Shown here piece by piece: positions 8,570 to 19,040 of a DNA stretch of 45,604 bases (position 1 is the first letter of the stretch; every line of letters starts with the position of its first letter). The DNA lies in NCBI RefSeq assembly GCF_001315985.1, contig NZ_BBBI01000018.1, forward strand, positions 1 through 45,604. The letters run 5' to 3'. A program made the position numbers and the translations under genes. This DNA is from Vulcanisaeta distributa JCM 11216 (GTDB lineage: Archaea > Thermoproteota > Thermoprotei > Thermoproteales > Thermocladiaceae). The notes under the pieces are model-generated. The model worked only from the letters and a program-made list of their open reading frames with translations, did no database searches and was not told the origin of the DNA.

Positions 8570-11500
8570 ATGGAGAAGCAACCGTTGGTTATATATCGAA
8601 GGGCGTGCCCTAACTGTGGAGGGGGGGATATTACATCAGATAGGTTGGGTGCTGGTTTGCCATGCCATAAGTGTTTACCTGATGTACCAAGGAAAGTAGC
8701 GAGTGCCGTTGAGGTATTAAATACATTGGAAAGGCTTGGTACGATAAATAGATTAAGGTCGTTGGCTAACCTGATCAATGAATATAACGAATTCGCCAAC
8801 ATGTTCAGGAGGATAATTGGAACTAACATGTGGGGGGGTGCTCAGAGACTGTGGGCCAGGAGGATAATTAAGGGCAAAAGCTTCGCAATAGTTGCACCAA
8901 CTGGGAGTGGAAAAACGACCTTCGGCATGGTTGCATCGCTATACATAGTCACTAGAAAGAGGGGGGGGAGGGTATTGATTGTTGTTCCAACGTCGACGTT
9001 GGCTTACGACATTCATAGAAGACTAAGTGATTACTCGGCTAAGATAGGCGCCAGTGTTAGGATTGTAATGGCGTCATCAATACTGTCGAAGCAGGAGTTG
9101 GCTGAGGCCATGAAGACAATTGAGAATGGTGACTTTGACATATTAATAGTAACCAATGCCTTTCTACCGAGGCACATGGACCTGCTCAGTAGGTATAGGT
9201 TCTCGCTTATATTCGTTGATGATGTGGATAGCGTCCTTAAGGCATCCAGCAAAAACATTGATAGGCTGTTGCTACTGCTTGGTATTAATGAGGAGGCGCT
9301 CCATAAGGCTTTGACCGTGGTTGACCTAATGAAGAAGCTCAGAAAGGCTATTAGGTTTAGAGCGAGTGAGGAAGAGATTAGTAGGCTTAGGAGGATATTA
9401 AGAAATTGAATGCTGAACTAACCAATTACATCAAGAACAATAATATCGGCATACTAATAGCCTCAGGGGCATTAACGAGGATGAGGAGGACAGCCAGGTT
9501 ATTCCTATTCAGGGAGTTTCTTGGTTTTGAAACCGGCGGTAGGGCTGAGGGGTTAAGAAATGTGGTTGATGTTTACGTAAAGCCCAAGGACTCTTTAATA
9601 AGCACGACCGTCGATGTAGTGAAAAGACTAGGCGGTGGGGGGGAATAATTTACGTACCACCAGACCTGAAGGACATTATTGATAAGTTAAGTGAGATGTT
9701 AAATAATAATGGGATAAGGGCGGCAACCTACCTAAAGCCAAGTAAGTCCTTACTTAATGACTTTGTTGAGGGTAAAATCGACGTATTAATAGGGCTTGCC
9801 ACATCCAGGTCATCCCTGGTCAGAGGTATTGACTTACCTCAAAGGGTCACATACGTAGTTTTTGCGGGTATTCCACGCATGAGGTTTAGGTTAAGGCTTG
9901 AGGAATTCACGCCAATAAAGTACCTAGTATTTCTATTCTCAATTAGGAATGTCGTCCCTCAATACTTAAGGAATGATATTGATAGGGTCATCGCAAGGCT
10001 CAGGAACTTAACTGTACTAAACCAGGAACAAATCAATAACTTATTAAAGGCTATTGAGGAAGGTAAGGAATTAAGTGGGTTCGATAAATACGCGGCCGAT
10101 GTAATTAAGGAAGCAATAGACCTAGTAAATAAACTGTTAGGTGACCCAAGCACTAGAAGAATGATAGAACAATCAAATGAGGTCGGCCTTGAATATAGGG
10201 GGGGTAATGAACTTTATATAATTATTCCTGACGTGACGACGTATATCCAGGGTAGTGGTAGGACCTCAAGGCTCTACGTCGGCGGTGTGTCTTTGGGTTT
10301 GTCAGTGTTGATTGTGGATAATGATAAGGTGTTTAATGGCCTAGTCAGGAATCTTAGATATAGACTTGAGGATATTAAGATACAAGACATCAATGAAGTT
10401 AATATTGATGATTTAATGAAAAAGATCAGAGATGAGAGGGAGCTGATAAGGAATATAATGCTTGGGAAGATACCCAATCAATTCATCGAGAGGGATCCAT
10501 TAAGAACCGTCTTTGTCATTGTTGAATCACCGACCAAGGCAAGGACCATTGCTAGTTTCTTTGGAGTGCCCACTAGGAGGGAGGTTGGTCCTTTAATAAT
10601 CTACGAAGCCACCCTGGGCAACCTGTACCTATTAATAACGGCCACTAAGGGCCACATGTGGGATTTAATACCGGCCAGCCCAGCCGATGTTAAGGAACTA
10701 ACACCGGCCTTAAGGGCAGGGAAGATCCTTGATTACTATGGAGTGCTCAGGATCGGTAATAATTTCGTGCCAATCTACGGAACAATAAAGAGGTGCCCTG
10801 TCGGTGGCGAGGCGTATACCGAGGATGCTGATGTTTGTAAGATTCATGGTGTTAAGCTTGTTGATGCTATGGACATAGTTAATGCGATAAGGGATATAGC
10901 CACCGAGGTCGATCAGGTAATGATTGGTACCGACCCGGATGCTGAGGGTGAAAAGATTGCTTGGGATGTCTACATGATGCTGAGGCCCTACGTTAGTAAC
11001 ATTGTTAGGATTGAGTTTCATGAGGTCACTAAGAAGGCTATTATTGACGCAATCACAAATCCAAGAGCCATAAGTCTTAGCATGGTTGGTGCCCAATTGG
11101 TGAGGAGGATTGAGGATAGGTGGATTGGGTTTGGGCTTAGTCAGATTGTTCAGGGGGGGAAGTTTAATAGGAGGACATTATCGGCGGGTAGGGTCCAGAC
11201 TCCAGTCCTTGGTTGGATAATAGAGAGGTATGATGAAAGTAGGAAGGATAAGATATACGCGGTAACCATGACGCTGAGCAATGGTGTAAAGGTTAGGTTA
11301 AGCATACCGCCAGATAAGGAGGAACTTATAAAGGCCCTCAAGGCAATGCATAGGAATAAGTCGACAGATGTTGAGATTAAGGTTAAGGTAACTAAGGCAG
11401 GTGAAGCTGAGGAGGAATTGAATCCAGCACCACCGTACACAACGGACGCCCTACTTAGGGACTCAGCGAACATACTTGGTTTAAGTGTTGAGCAGACAAT

Positions 11501-12380
11501 GGCCATTGCCCAGGAATTATTCGAGTCAGGGCTTATAACATACCACAGGACCGACAGTACTAGGGTATCCAATGTGGGCATTGGCATTGCTAAGGAGTAC
11601 ATAAGTGATAGGTTTGGAAGTGATTATTTTGTGGGTAGGGCCTGGGGGGGTGGGAAGGAGGTTGGCGCTCATGAGTGCATAAGACCGACTAGGCCCATTG
11701 ATAGTGATGACCTAAGGAACTTACTTAATACAGGTTTGCTTCAGTTGGCAATTAGGGTTACGGCTAATCACCTTAGGGTTTATGACTTAATCTTTAGGAG
11801 ATTTATGGCAAGCCAGATGAAGAGCGCCAGGGTTTTGAAGGAGAGGTTTAAGATAAGTCTTTACCTCAATGGCGTAAGTGTTCATGAGGAGGAGGTGGAG
11901 AGGGTATCCAAGATATTAGAGCCTGGCTTCACAAAGGTTTGGGGTTACATCGAGGGTAGGGAGTATCAAGAACTTACGCCAGGTGAGTATGATATAACGA
12001 GTATTGATTATATTAAGAAGGTGAGCAGGACACCGCCACTTAGGGAGGGTGATATAATTGCTATGATGAGGGAGAGAGGTATTGGTAGACCAAGCACCTA
12101 CGCTAAGATCGTTGATGTAATACTGAAGAGGCGCTATGCCCTAGTTGTCGGTAGGAGAATTAGGTACGTAGTGCCCACGAACCTTGGCCGCCAGGTTTAT
12201 AGGTTCCTAACTGAGGAGAATAAGGAGTTTAGTGACTTGGTTAGTGAGGAGAGGACTAGGATTGTCGAGAAGCACATGGATGATGTTGAGGTTGGTGAGA
12301 GGGATTACATGGATGTGCTTAATGAGTTATTTAATGAGGCAATAAGTAAGGGCATACTTAAGGAGAACGTTATTAGTTAA
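8570..12380 (+). CDS. rgy: Reverse gyrase (frameshifted in two places)
   Basis: This enzyme introduces positive supercoils and is the hallmark of hyperthermophiles. The N-terminus has a zinc finger (CPNC near residue 13, CHKC near residue 34), then helicase Walker A (PTGSGKTT), a DDVD box, and helicase domain 2. The type IA topoisomerase half begins near 10500 (FVIVESPTKART), with DPDAEGEK, the RTLSAGRVQTP segment and the active-site Tyr in TYHRTDSTR. The second zinc finger is reduced (CPVGG...C). The total is about 1270 residues, normal for the family. A base is missing near 9405, and the tract at 9637 (7 G) must be 5 or 8 G to continue as GGIIYVPP. The ATG is preceded by GTGAGG. The stop lies 2 bases from the convergent nrdJ stop. 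Confidence 0.93.
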
Positions 12381-12382
12381 AC

Positions 12383-15084
12383 TTAACCACATGAACCAGT
12401 CTTGCAGTATGGGTCATCGGTCTCCCCCCCAAGCTCCTCCTGCATCTCCTCCTCAATACTCTCACCGCCATTGCCCTTAATCCTAACCAGCTTATCCTTA
12501 AGCGCAGATAAGGAAGTGTAACTAGTCTTTGCCTCGACCTTAGGCTTCGCCTCAACCTTAACCTCCTTAACCTCGACAGTTGGCTTAGCTCCGCGCCCTT
12601 AACGCCGGTGTATATTACCTGCACAGACTTACTCTTGTCCCTATACACAGTTATTCCAAAGGCATTGAGTAACCAGGCCAACCTATAGGCCTGCTCAACA
12701 TCCTCTATGGGAGTATTGCTCGGCATATTAATCGTCTTACTAACGCCTGAGTCATTCCACCTGGCCCAAGTCACCTGCATGTATACGTGCCACTTCCAGT
12801 GAATCTCATGAGCCGTCCTAAGCAGGTCAGCCAGTGGGTGATCCCTCGGAAGTATTCCGTACTCCTCGACAAACTTCCTCGTTGATTCATCCAGCGTCTT
12901 CGTTTGCATTAACAGCTTGAGTGCAGTGTAGTTATACTCAATGAGCCTCCCAATTGATAAATTCCTAATGTAGGCAATTGCGAAGAGGGGCTCGATGCTT
13001 GAGTTCACACCGGCGATTAAGCTCCTGGAACCCTCAGGCGCTATACTCATTATGGATCCATTCCTAATACCCATCATACTAACATCTATCGACAAATCAC
13101 CATCTAATGCCCTATATCCCTTAAGTACCGTTGCTGAGCCATCAATGATAGCCTTAACCTTCGGATCGTTATAGCCAACGTCAAGGATCTTCATGTACTC
13201 ATCAACAGCCCCCCCTATCAATGGTGCTGGAGAACTTCTCAAGTCTCTCCCTGTGCTTTGTCCACGGTAGTACGCCCTCAGCCCAATCACTATGCTTATA
13301 TGCCGGGTAAACACCCTTCTCCTTAGCCAACTCAATACTAGCCCTAACGGCCATCCTGGCTATGAAACTAGCCAATTCATTAGAGACGGCTAATGCCTGT
13401 GGTGAGTCGTATCTGAGGCCAAGGGCTATTAGGGTATCGGCAAGGCCGTTAGCACCAAGGCCAATCCTCCTGGTCTCAAGCACCCTCTTCCTAAGTCTTT
13501 CATGCGGTAGTTTATTGACGTCAATAACATCATCAAGGAACCTAACCGCCAACTGAACATCCCTCGCCAGAGAGTCCCAGTCAATTTTACCATCATAAAC
13601 ATATTTCACTAAATTAATGCTACCTAAATTACAACTTTCAAAATCATAAAGAGACTCTTCGCTACATGGGTTAGTTGCATTTATGACCTCACCAGGCAAC
13701 TTCTCATTATTTATGAAGTTAGCCAGGTCCCTATTCCATAATCCCGGATCTCCACTGTCCCATGCAGACTTGACGATCTTGTCCCAAAGCTCCTTGGCAT
13801 TTATCCTTCTCCAAATCCTTATTTTGCCGGCTTTTATAGCCTCGACACATCCCTCATAGCACTTAACGAACTCCTCACCCCCCCAGGTCTTGTATAGGCA
13901 TGGGCACTCCCTCGGGTTTATTAGGTAAATGTCCTCGCCCTTGAGTGCCCTCTGCATGAAGTAGTCGTCTATGGTGACACTTATGTTGAAGTTCTGGAGC
14001 TGAAGGTCCTTAAGCTCGCCGCTCTTCGAGGTTATGAACTTCTCAATGTCTGGGTGCCACCAGAAGAGCATGCCCATCTGCGCACCACGCCTCTTGCCGC
14101 CCTGCTTAATCGTGTCCACCAACGTATCAAAGAGCCTCATGAAACTAAGAGGCCCGGAGGCTATCCCTGTCGTGCTCCTGACAATATCGCCCTCGGGCCT
14201 TAACTTCCCGAAGTTATAACCAACACCACCGCCCGATTGGAATATCAATGCGGCGAGTCTCAGGGCATCCATTATGCCAAAGTTGCACTCGGGATCCTCC
14301 CTATTCGTATCGCTCTCCCTGGATAGGCAGTCATCAATGGGCACAACGAAGCATGCAGAAAGTTGTCCAAGCCTCGTCATGGCGTTATAGAGCGTTGGTG
14401 AGTTGGGCATGAATTTTAGCTGGCTCATCATGTCGTAGAACCTCCTGGCCCACGTTATTGGGTCACCACCGTACTTAAGCTCTGCGTAGGCAACGCCCAT
14501 CGCAGTCCTCATCACAGGTACTGGGGGGGCGTCTCGAAGAATGTGCCATCAAGTCTCTTCAGTAGGTATCTACTCATTAGCGTCCTAACGCCATTGTAGG
14601 TTAGCAATAAGTCCCTGCTGGGGGGGTCGAGGTACTCAGCCAACTCATCAATGTGCTGGGCATACCAAGCACTCATCTCCGAATCCCAAATCCTAAGCTC
14701 AAGCCCAATCCTGAACCATGTCTTGAAGCCCTCCCTATACGCATCCTCGAATTTAATTCTGCCCTTATTAATCGCCTTAACGATGTCCTTACCCCCCCAA
14801 ACCTGCTTATACACGCTCCATAGTAAGTAATTCCTAGCCGCGTCATGCCATCTTAGGTCATCAGTGACCATGTTCAGCATTATCAATTGAATCCTATCTG
14901 ATAATTCATTGGTTGATATAGTGCCTTTAATATCGAGAGCACCAATGACTAAGTCAGGATCTGGTACACCGGCGAGTTTAAGAGAACTAGCTAGCTTATC
15001 TTTTGAGTAGTCCTCGGTACTTCCATTCCTCTTTAGAACCTTTATCTCAATCACCTTACTTGTTATCTCAGTACTTAATGACAC
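12383..15084 (-). CDS. nrdJ: Adenosylcobalamin-type ribonucleotide reductase (frameshifted)
   Basis: This enzyme makes deoxyribonucleotides. Joined across slips near 14515 (CTGTG should read CTGTGG), 13207 and 12592, the order is: ATP-cone-like N-terminus (KVLKRNGSTEDY); the ETPQYLWMR region; the LSACFV cysteine; the radical-site loop NPCSEE with NLGSINL; the barrel; a Lys/Glu/Pro linker (VEAKPKVEAK); and a C-terminal Cys pair (YCKTGSCG) that would receive electrons from a thioredoxin-like donor. Nothing resembling nrdB is nearby, which fits the B12-dependent class. The start is GTG 15084, with a TATA-like TTATTAATAAAG about 25 bases upstream. The stop (TAA, 12383-12385) is almost back to back with that of reverse gyrase. 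Confidence 0.88.
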
Positions 15085-15236
15085 ATTCCAGATTTTAAAT
15101 TACTTTATTAATAATGCAAAGAGACAAAATAAGTCAGTATGAACACGCCTGTAAGGAATATATATTATCTTCACCCAACTCTAGAGTATGCTATTAAACC
15201 TGAAAGTAATAAAATATCCCTATTGAATCAATACCC

Positions 15237-15437
15237 GTGTACCTAATCATTGCGTGCCCAAAATGCGGAAATTACTCGGTTGTTCGTGACACGGTTAAAA
15301 CCCATGAGTGCCCCTATTGTGGCTACTTAATGCGTATTGAGGAAGTGCCAATAATCGCAAGGGCGAGAAATGGCAGGGAGGCTAGGGAAATCATTTTAAA
15401 ACTGAAAACACCCAGGGAATTACGGAGAAGACCCTAG
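15237..15437 (+). CDS. Small zinc-ribbon protein (DUF1922-like)
   Basis: A 66-residue protein with a four-Cys zinc ribbon: CPKC at residues 8-11 and CPYC at 30-33. The remainder is a basic helical tail. The layout is that of the small archaeal DUF1922 zinc-ribbon proteins, whose role is unknown. The start is GTG, with AATAAAATATCC about 25 bases before it (leaderless). Its TAG overlaps the end of the convergent SixA-like gene by a few bases once that gene's frameshift is closed. Confidence 0.7.
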   Translation: MYLIIACPKCGNYSVVRDTVKTHECPYCGYLMRIEEVPIIARARNGREAREIILKLKTPRELRRRP

Positions 15438-15896
15438 CACACTAAATCCGGTGTAATGAGCAAATTAATAACCCAATTACCCTCAACCCTATTAAGTCTC
15501 AATACCCCCAGAGTATCTGAACTCAACAACCTTAACGTCAGGACTACCCGTAACCAGCAATGAGACCAGGCGGCTGAGGTGTGGTAGGTGGCCCACGATC
15601 ATTAAATCGTGGTCAAGCCCTGACAACCTTTCAAACCAAATCCTAGGGTCATCATTTGGGTTTAAACCATCAACCTCCCTAACATTGCTAACACCCAAGT
15701 ACTTAGCAAGGATCTCCGCCGTCTGCCTAGCCCTAGCCTTACCACTATGAACAATCTCAGCGACGGTAATGCCAACACCATTGAGGTACCTGGCAATCCT
15801 CTCCGTCTCGAAAACACCCTCTGGAGTTAATCTCCTCTCTGGATCAACCTTCTCGTCAAAAGCCTTACCATGCTGAACAAGGTATAGACTAACCAT
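15434..15896 (-). CDS. SixA-like phosphohistidine phosphatase (frameshifted at C-terminus)
   Basis: A histidine phosphatase superfamily protein: the catalytic QHGKA near residue 8, an HSGKARARQTAEIL segment and VGHLPHLSRL with the second His. As written, the frame ends early at 15492. Reading the 5-base C tract at 15506 as 4 extends it with VLRLNRVEGNW and further to TAG 15434, giving the usual SixA C-terminal strand. ATG 15896 is preferred over 15911. A TATA-like GATTATAAG near 15924-15932 lies upstream, with a 7-base G tract between it and the start. The role is likely dephosphorylation of phosphohistidine or another small phosphoester; the substrate is unknown. Confidence 0.75.
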
Positions 15897-15955
15897 ATTG
15901 TAGGTAAGCATAGCCCGGGGGGGCTTATAATCCTATTATTAATGTAAAGCCTATG

Positions 15956-16034
15956 TGGTGCGGCCGCCGGGATTCGAACCCGGGTTCTGCGGCTCGGAAG
16001 GCCGCCATCCTAGACCAGGCTAGACTACGGCCGC
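15956..16034 (-). tRNA. tRNA-Gly(UCC) with encoded CCA
   Basis: The minus strand folds as a cloverleaf. The acceptor stem is GCGGCCG/CGGCCGC, the T arm contains GGGTTCGAATCCC, and the anticodon stem GCGGC/GCCGC encloses the loop CTTCCGA, giving anticodon TCC. The discriminator is A and the 3' CCA is encoded. No intron is visible. Confidence 0.93.
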
Positions 16035-16317
16035 GATTTGAGACACGCCACTTTAGGTTTTAAGCTTTTCATTTTCATGCTCTTATTTTAAGTAATTTGT
16101 TAAATTAATACTTAGATAATAATATTATTATTGTTAAGATATATCATATTTTTAATGATTATATGTCAATATTATTAAAATACTATTCATTTTGGATCCT
16201 CTATTTTTCGATGTTATTTTATGATGATAATGCGCATAAAGAGTAATTGAAATATCACATTTAATTTTTAAGTATTATTGAAAGAATGGTTTAGTTCGGT
16301 ACAGTATAGAGTTAGGT
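16035..16317. other. AT-rich intergenic region
   Basis: Apart from the tRNA TATA box this stretch is very AT-rich and contains no supportable ORF. It marks the change from the core-gene region to the orphan block on the right. Confidence 0.5.
16056..16065 (-). promoter_or_regulatory. TATA box of tRNA-Gly
   Basis: The minus strand reads GCTTAAAACC about 25 bases before the 5' end of the tRNA, the usual place for the archaeal TATA element. Confidence 0.55.
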
Positions 16318-17170
16318 CTACTTATGCTTGTTCTGTTTTTGTGTTTCGAGTATTTCACTTATTAATTTGCAGGCATTATTTTGATCGTTCTTTGTTACCA
16401 TTTCCATTAAATCCCATAGCTTTTTATTCATTGTCTCGTTGTTAATTATTACACTTATTAAGTTTCTAAATTCAGTGTTGCTTAATTTCTTTTCTATTTC
16501 CCACATTAAATGATCTTTACCAATACGTCTTGCAAGCATTTCTAACGCGTCATATAGTAGATCCAGGTCATTATTCTTTAATGCCTTAATTATCCTTCTG
16601 TATATCGGGCATAGTTCCTCTGAGCACTCAATATCGCCAACCCTTAACCTATAAATCCTAGTTTTAGTCTCCTTCACGTAGTCAGTATTGGTTTCATCTA
16701 TTGTCATTACCACCTTAGAATTATCAATGTACTCACTGTGTACTTCCTCAATCAATGTCACGGCTTCCTCAATATTATTATCTCTAATGGCTTTAAGGAC
16801 CTTATTAACAAGGCTTCTACCGGCTTCGGGAGTTAGTTCCTTAAGTCTTTTTAGCTAGATTTGCTAATGTACGTTGTGTCAGTTTACTTAGATCCTCAAT
16901 ATCATTTAACGGCGCATTAATACGCTTGGCTATTTGTGTCATGTATATTCTCTTTGAAATTTCCAGCTGTTTTTTCATCTTTGGTATCGTATTATTTACC
17001 ATACCTACCTCACTAACTCCATAATTAGTAAATTCGCCCTGCAATACCTTGTTCTTGACCATATTCTTTAATTCATTTATGAAGTCATCACTCAATACGG
17101 TAATAATGTACCTATGCGCATTTCTCTCACTCATGCCCAAGACACTTGCTAGTTCCTTAGCTATACCCAT
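16318..17170 (-). CDS. Putative helix-turn-helix protein of unknown function (frameshifted)
   Basis: Two reading frames join if one extra A is removed near 16855 (AAAAAGACTTAAG): the region between them stays open as KELTPEAGRSLVNKV and continues into the second part. The N-terminus (IAKELASVLGMSERNAHRYI) looks like a helix-turn-helix. The rest is helical and charged and contains two close cysteines (CSEELC). ATG 17170 is preceded by GGAG. The ~280-residue product matches no family I know. A DNA-binding role is inferred only from the N-terminus. It lies downstream of another orphan on the same strand in an AT-rich block without 7-base G/C tracts. Confidence 0.5.
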
Positions 17171-17196
17171 AACTCCTTCATACCTTCTTAATCCCT

Positions 17197-17751
17197 CTAC
17201 ACGGCCTCAGCCTTTCTCCAATCCTCCTCAGCAACCTTAAGTACATAGTTTTTAATTAATTCCTTGGCAAACTGTAACTTAACCTCCTTCAGTACCCTGT
17301 TCTTGTAGACTATGCATATTGTGGCGGCTATGGCCATTGCCACGTACCTTTCTTCACCGTCAAATTTACCAAGATCCCAAACCTCGGCCCAGACCCTATC
17401 GAGTATGTGACCCATGCTTCCTGACAACGTGGATAATGCATTGTATATGCACACATCGGCAATTAAGTAATTGGCATCGTCAAGATGCAACACAAGCATG
17501 GGCTGAAGGAGTTTACCACCAACTTTGGCTAGCTCCTCAATGTGTCCTTCGATGATCGTTCTTTCTACCTCACCATGTGGACATGGACATGGGTGCCAAT
17601 TAGGCACAACGAAATTCTTAATTAAATCCCTGAGCCTCATTTCGTACCTCTCCCTCACTATACCCAGCTTAATGACTATGTCCTTGACTTCCATTAATCT
17701 CTTTATTTTGTCTATTAATGCTTTTATAAGGTTAATTTTAGTGATGTCCAT
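17197..17751 (-). CDS. Hypothetical protein with Cys/His motif
   Basis: The family is not recognised. This 184-residue soluble, mostly helical protein has a compact WHPCPCPHGE motif near residue 52 that could bind metal, followed by the segment MLVLHLDDANYLIADVCIYNAL. A TATA-like GTTAAAATC near 17776 sits about 25 bases before ATG 17751, so it likely heads a leaderless transcript that also carries the helix-turn-helix protein 26 bases downstream. Confidence 0.5.
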   Translation of the reverse strand: MDITKINLIKALIDKIKRLMEVKDIVIKLGIVRERYEMRLRDLIKNFVVPNWHPCPCPHGEVERTIIEGHIEELAKVGGKLLQPMLVLHLDDANYLIADVCIYNALSTLSGSMGHILDRVWAEVWDLGKFDGEERYVAMAIAATICIVYKNRVLKEVKLQFAKELIKNYVLKVAEEDWRKAEAV

Positions 17752-17849
17752 GAATTATTTTTTAATAATTTGAGATTTTAACTACGTAATTATTGATAAA
17801 TATTCTAAATATTATCACCATGTAGAATTGCAATAATGTCCGTAAGCTA

Positions 17850-17877
17850 CGATGACATCAGTGCATTGATGTCATCG
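17850..17877. repeat. Perfect 11-base inverted repeat
   Basis: CGATGACATCA and TGATGTCATCG are separated by 6 bases (GTGCAT). The repeat lies in the 158-base gap between two minus-strand orphan genes, upstream of the 17751 gene. It is either an operator for a dimeric regulator or a terminator hairpin for the gene ending at 17910; it lacks the T-rich tail expected of a terminator. Confidence 0.75.
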
Positions 17878-17909
17878 CTGTATTAGAAATAATTCATGAG
17901 AAACTATGA

Positions 17910-18611
17910 TTATGGAAGGCCATATAGTGTATCGATAATTTTAATGAGTTCCTCCTTACCTAATTCCCTGAGTATATCTTTGACAGTATCTCTATCTAGG
18001 GTCTCAAGTAGTACTGCGGTTATGGCGAGCTCTATGAGCGTTCTTCTATAGAAGTGCCTTTTTCTGAATTTAGTTACCCTGCTAATGTCAACGTACTTAT
18101 TAAGAACATCATTAACATTAACGATATTCTCCAGGCCCCATTCCCTAAGAACCCTGTTTATTTGTACATTAATTAATGAACCAAAGGTCTCATTAAATGC
18201 GTTCTCAATAAGCTTCCTGAGACCTGGGTTATACTTAATGCACCCTGGGTCTAGGACACACTCAAGTACCTCATACGGTGTCGGTCTCTTCAGAGGCCAT
18301 TTACCCTTTAATGATGTGGCAAATGCCACCACTTGCCCTTCATTATATGGTATGCCTGCCTTATCGAGAATTATCTTAAACTCGACAACCCAATTCCTGA
18401 CCAAGTCTTCAAGGTCCCTGATGCCCTCCACGGGCATAAACGCCCTCTTTATCGCTGCAATACGCCTAAAAGTTCCACTTGCATTGTTCTTTATGGTGAT
18501 ACCATCATAGTATTTCGGTAAAGCTGGGTAGTACTCTGTGCCTTCATAAATTATGTCTGTTACTATGCCGTCTTCGTTGATTACCTCGCCCCTATCGTTC
18601 ACGAACCTCAT
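17910..18611 (-). CDS. Hypothetical protein
   Basis: The family is not recognised. The 233-residue product has a beta-rich N-terminus and a long helical C-terminus with basic patches (KFRKRHFYRR). A strong TATA element (GTTTATATAATC, 18634-18645) lies about 25 bases before ATG 18611, so a leaderless transcript is likely. It is divergent from the first pilin gene and may be either part of the orphan block or a regulator of the filament locus; there is no direct evidence for either. Confidence 0.5.
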   Translation of the reverse strand: MRFVNDRGEVINEDGIVTDIIYEGTEYYPALPKYYDGITIKNNASGTFRRIAAIKRAFMPVEGIRDLEDLVRNWVVEFKIILDKAGIPYNEGQVVAFATSLKGKWPLKRPTPYEVLECVLDPGCIKYNPGLRKLIENAFNETFGSLINVQINRVLREWGLENIVNVNDVLNKYVDISRVTKFRKRHFYRRTLIELAITAVLLETLDRDTVKDILRELGKEELIKIIDTLYGLP

Positions 18612-18696
18612 TATGCATTAAAAGTGTTATTGTGATTATATAAACTTTTTCACTATGTAGCCTATAATTTTTTGTTTCAGTTTCACATAAAAACCC

Positions 18697-18705
18697 TTAT
18701 AAATT
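18697..18705 (+). promoter_or_regulatory. TATA box of the first pilin gene
   Basis: TTATAAATT ends 18 bases before ATG 18723, with its centre about 22 bases away, consistent with a leaderless transcript beginning at or next to the ATG. Confidence 0.55.
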
Positions 18706-18722
18706 ATGATTATAACAAGTAC

Positions 18723-19010
18723 ATGATGGTATCAAAGGGAATATCAGCATTATTAGTTGCAATAATAATGGCGTTAACAATAATAGCCATTATTGGATTA
18801 GTCACAATAAGCATGCCTCTTGTAAAATCCAGCGTAGATAAAATGCATTGGGCAGGGTCTATGGGCGCGTATAAGCCACCAAACCCAATAAATGCGAGTA
18901 ATGTCATAGAAACTCCGCAAACCGATGGTTATTGCTTATATTCTGTTAGTAATGGCGTGACGTATATTTCATGTCCATCAACACCAATGAACCAAACAAC
19001 TAATCCCTGA
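18723..19010 (+). CDS. Type IV pilin-like protein
   Basis: The product of 95 residues starts MMVSKG followed by a long hydrophobic helix, the class III (prepilin peptidase) signal layout with likely cleavage after Gly6. The short C-terminal domain has two Cys and one glycosylation sequon. The ATG at 18723 (or 18726) fits the TATA box; a longer frame starts inside the promoter and is rejected. It is the first gene of a filament locus that includes a secretion ATPase and a platform protein further on. Confidence 0.65.
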   Translation: MMVSKGISALLVAIIMALTIIAIIGLVTISMPLVKSSVDKMHWAGSMGAYKPPNPINASNVIETPQTDGYCLYSVSNGVTYISCPSTPMNQTTNP

Positions 19011-19040
19011 CTAGCTTTTAAATATCTCATTAAATATCTA

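Noticed and set aside
10710-11602. Two minus-strand ORFs of 128 and 150 codons
   Set aside because: Both are shadows of the topoisomerase half of reverse gyrase.
15956-18611. tRNA-Gly as the attachment site of an integrated element covering the orphan block
   Set aside because: Elements normally insert at the 3' end of the tRNA, which faces the other way, and I found no integrase and no duplicate of the tRNA end.
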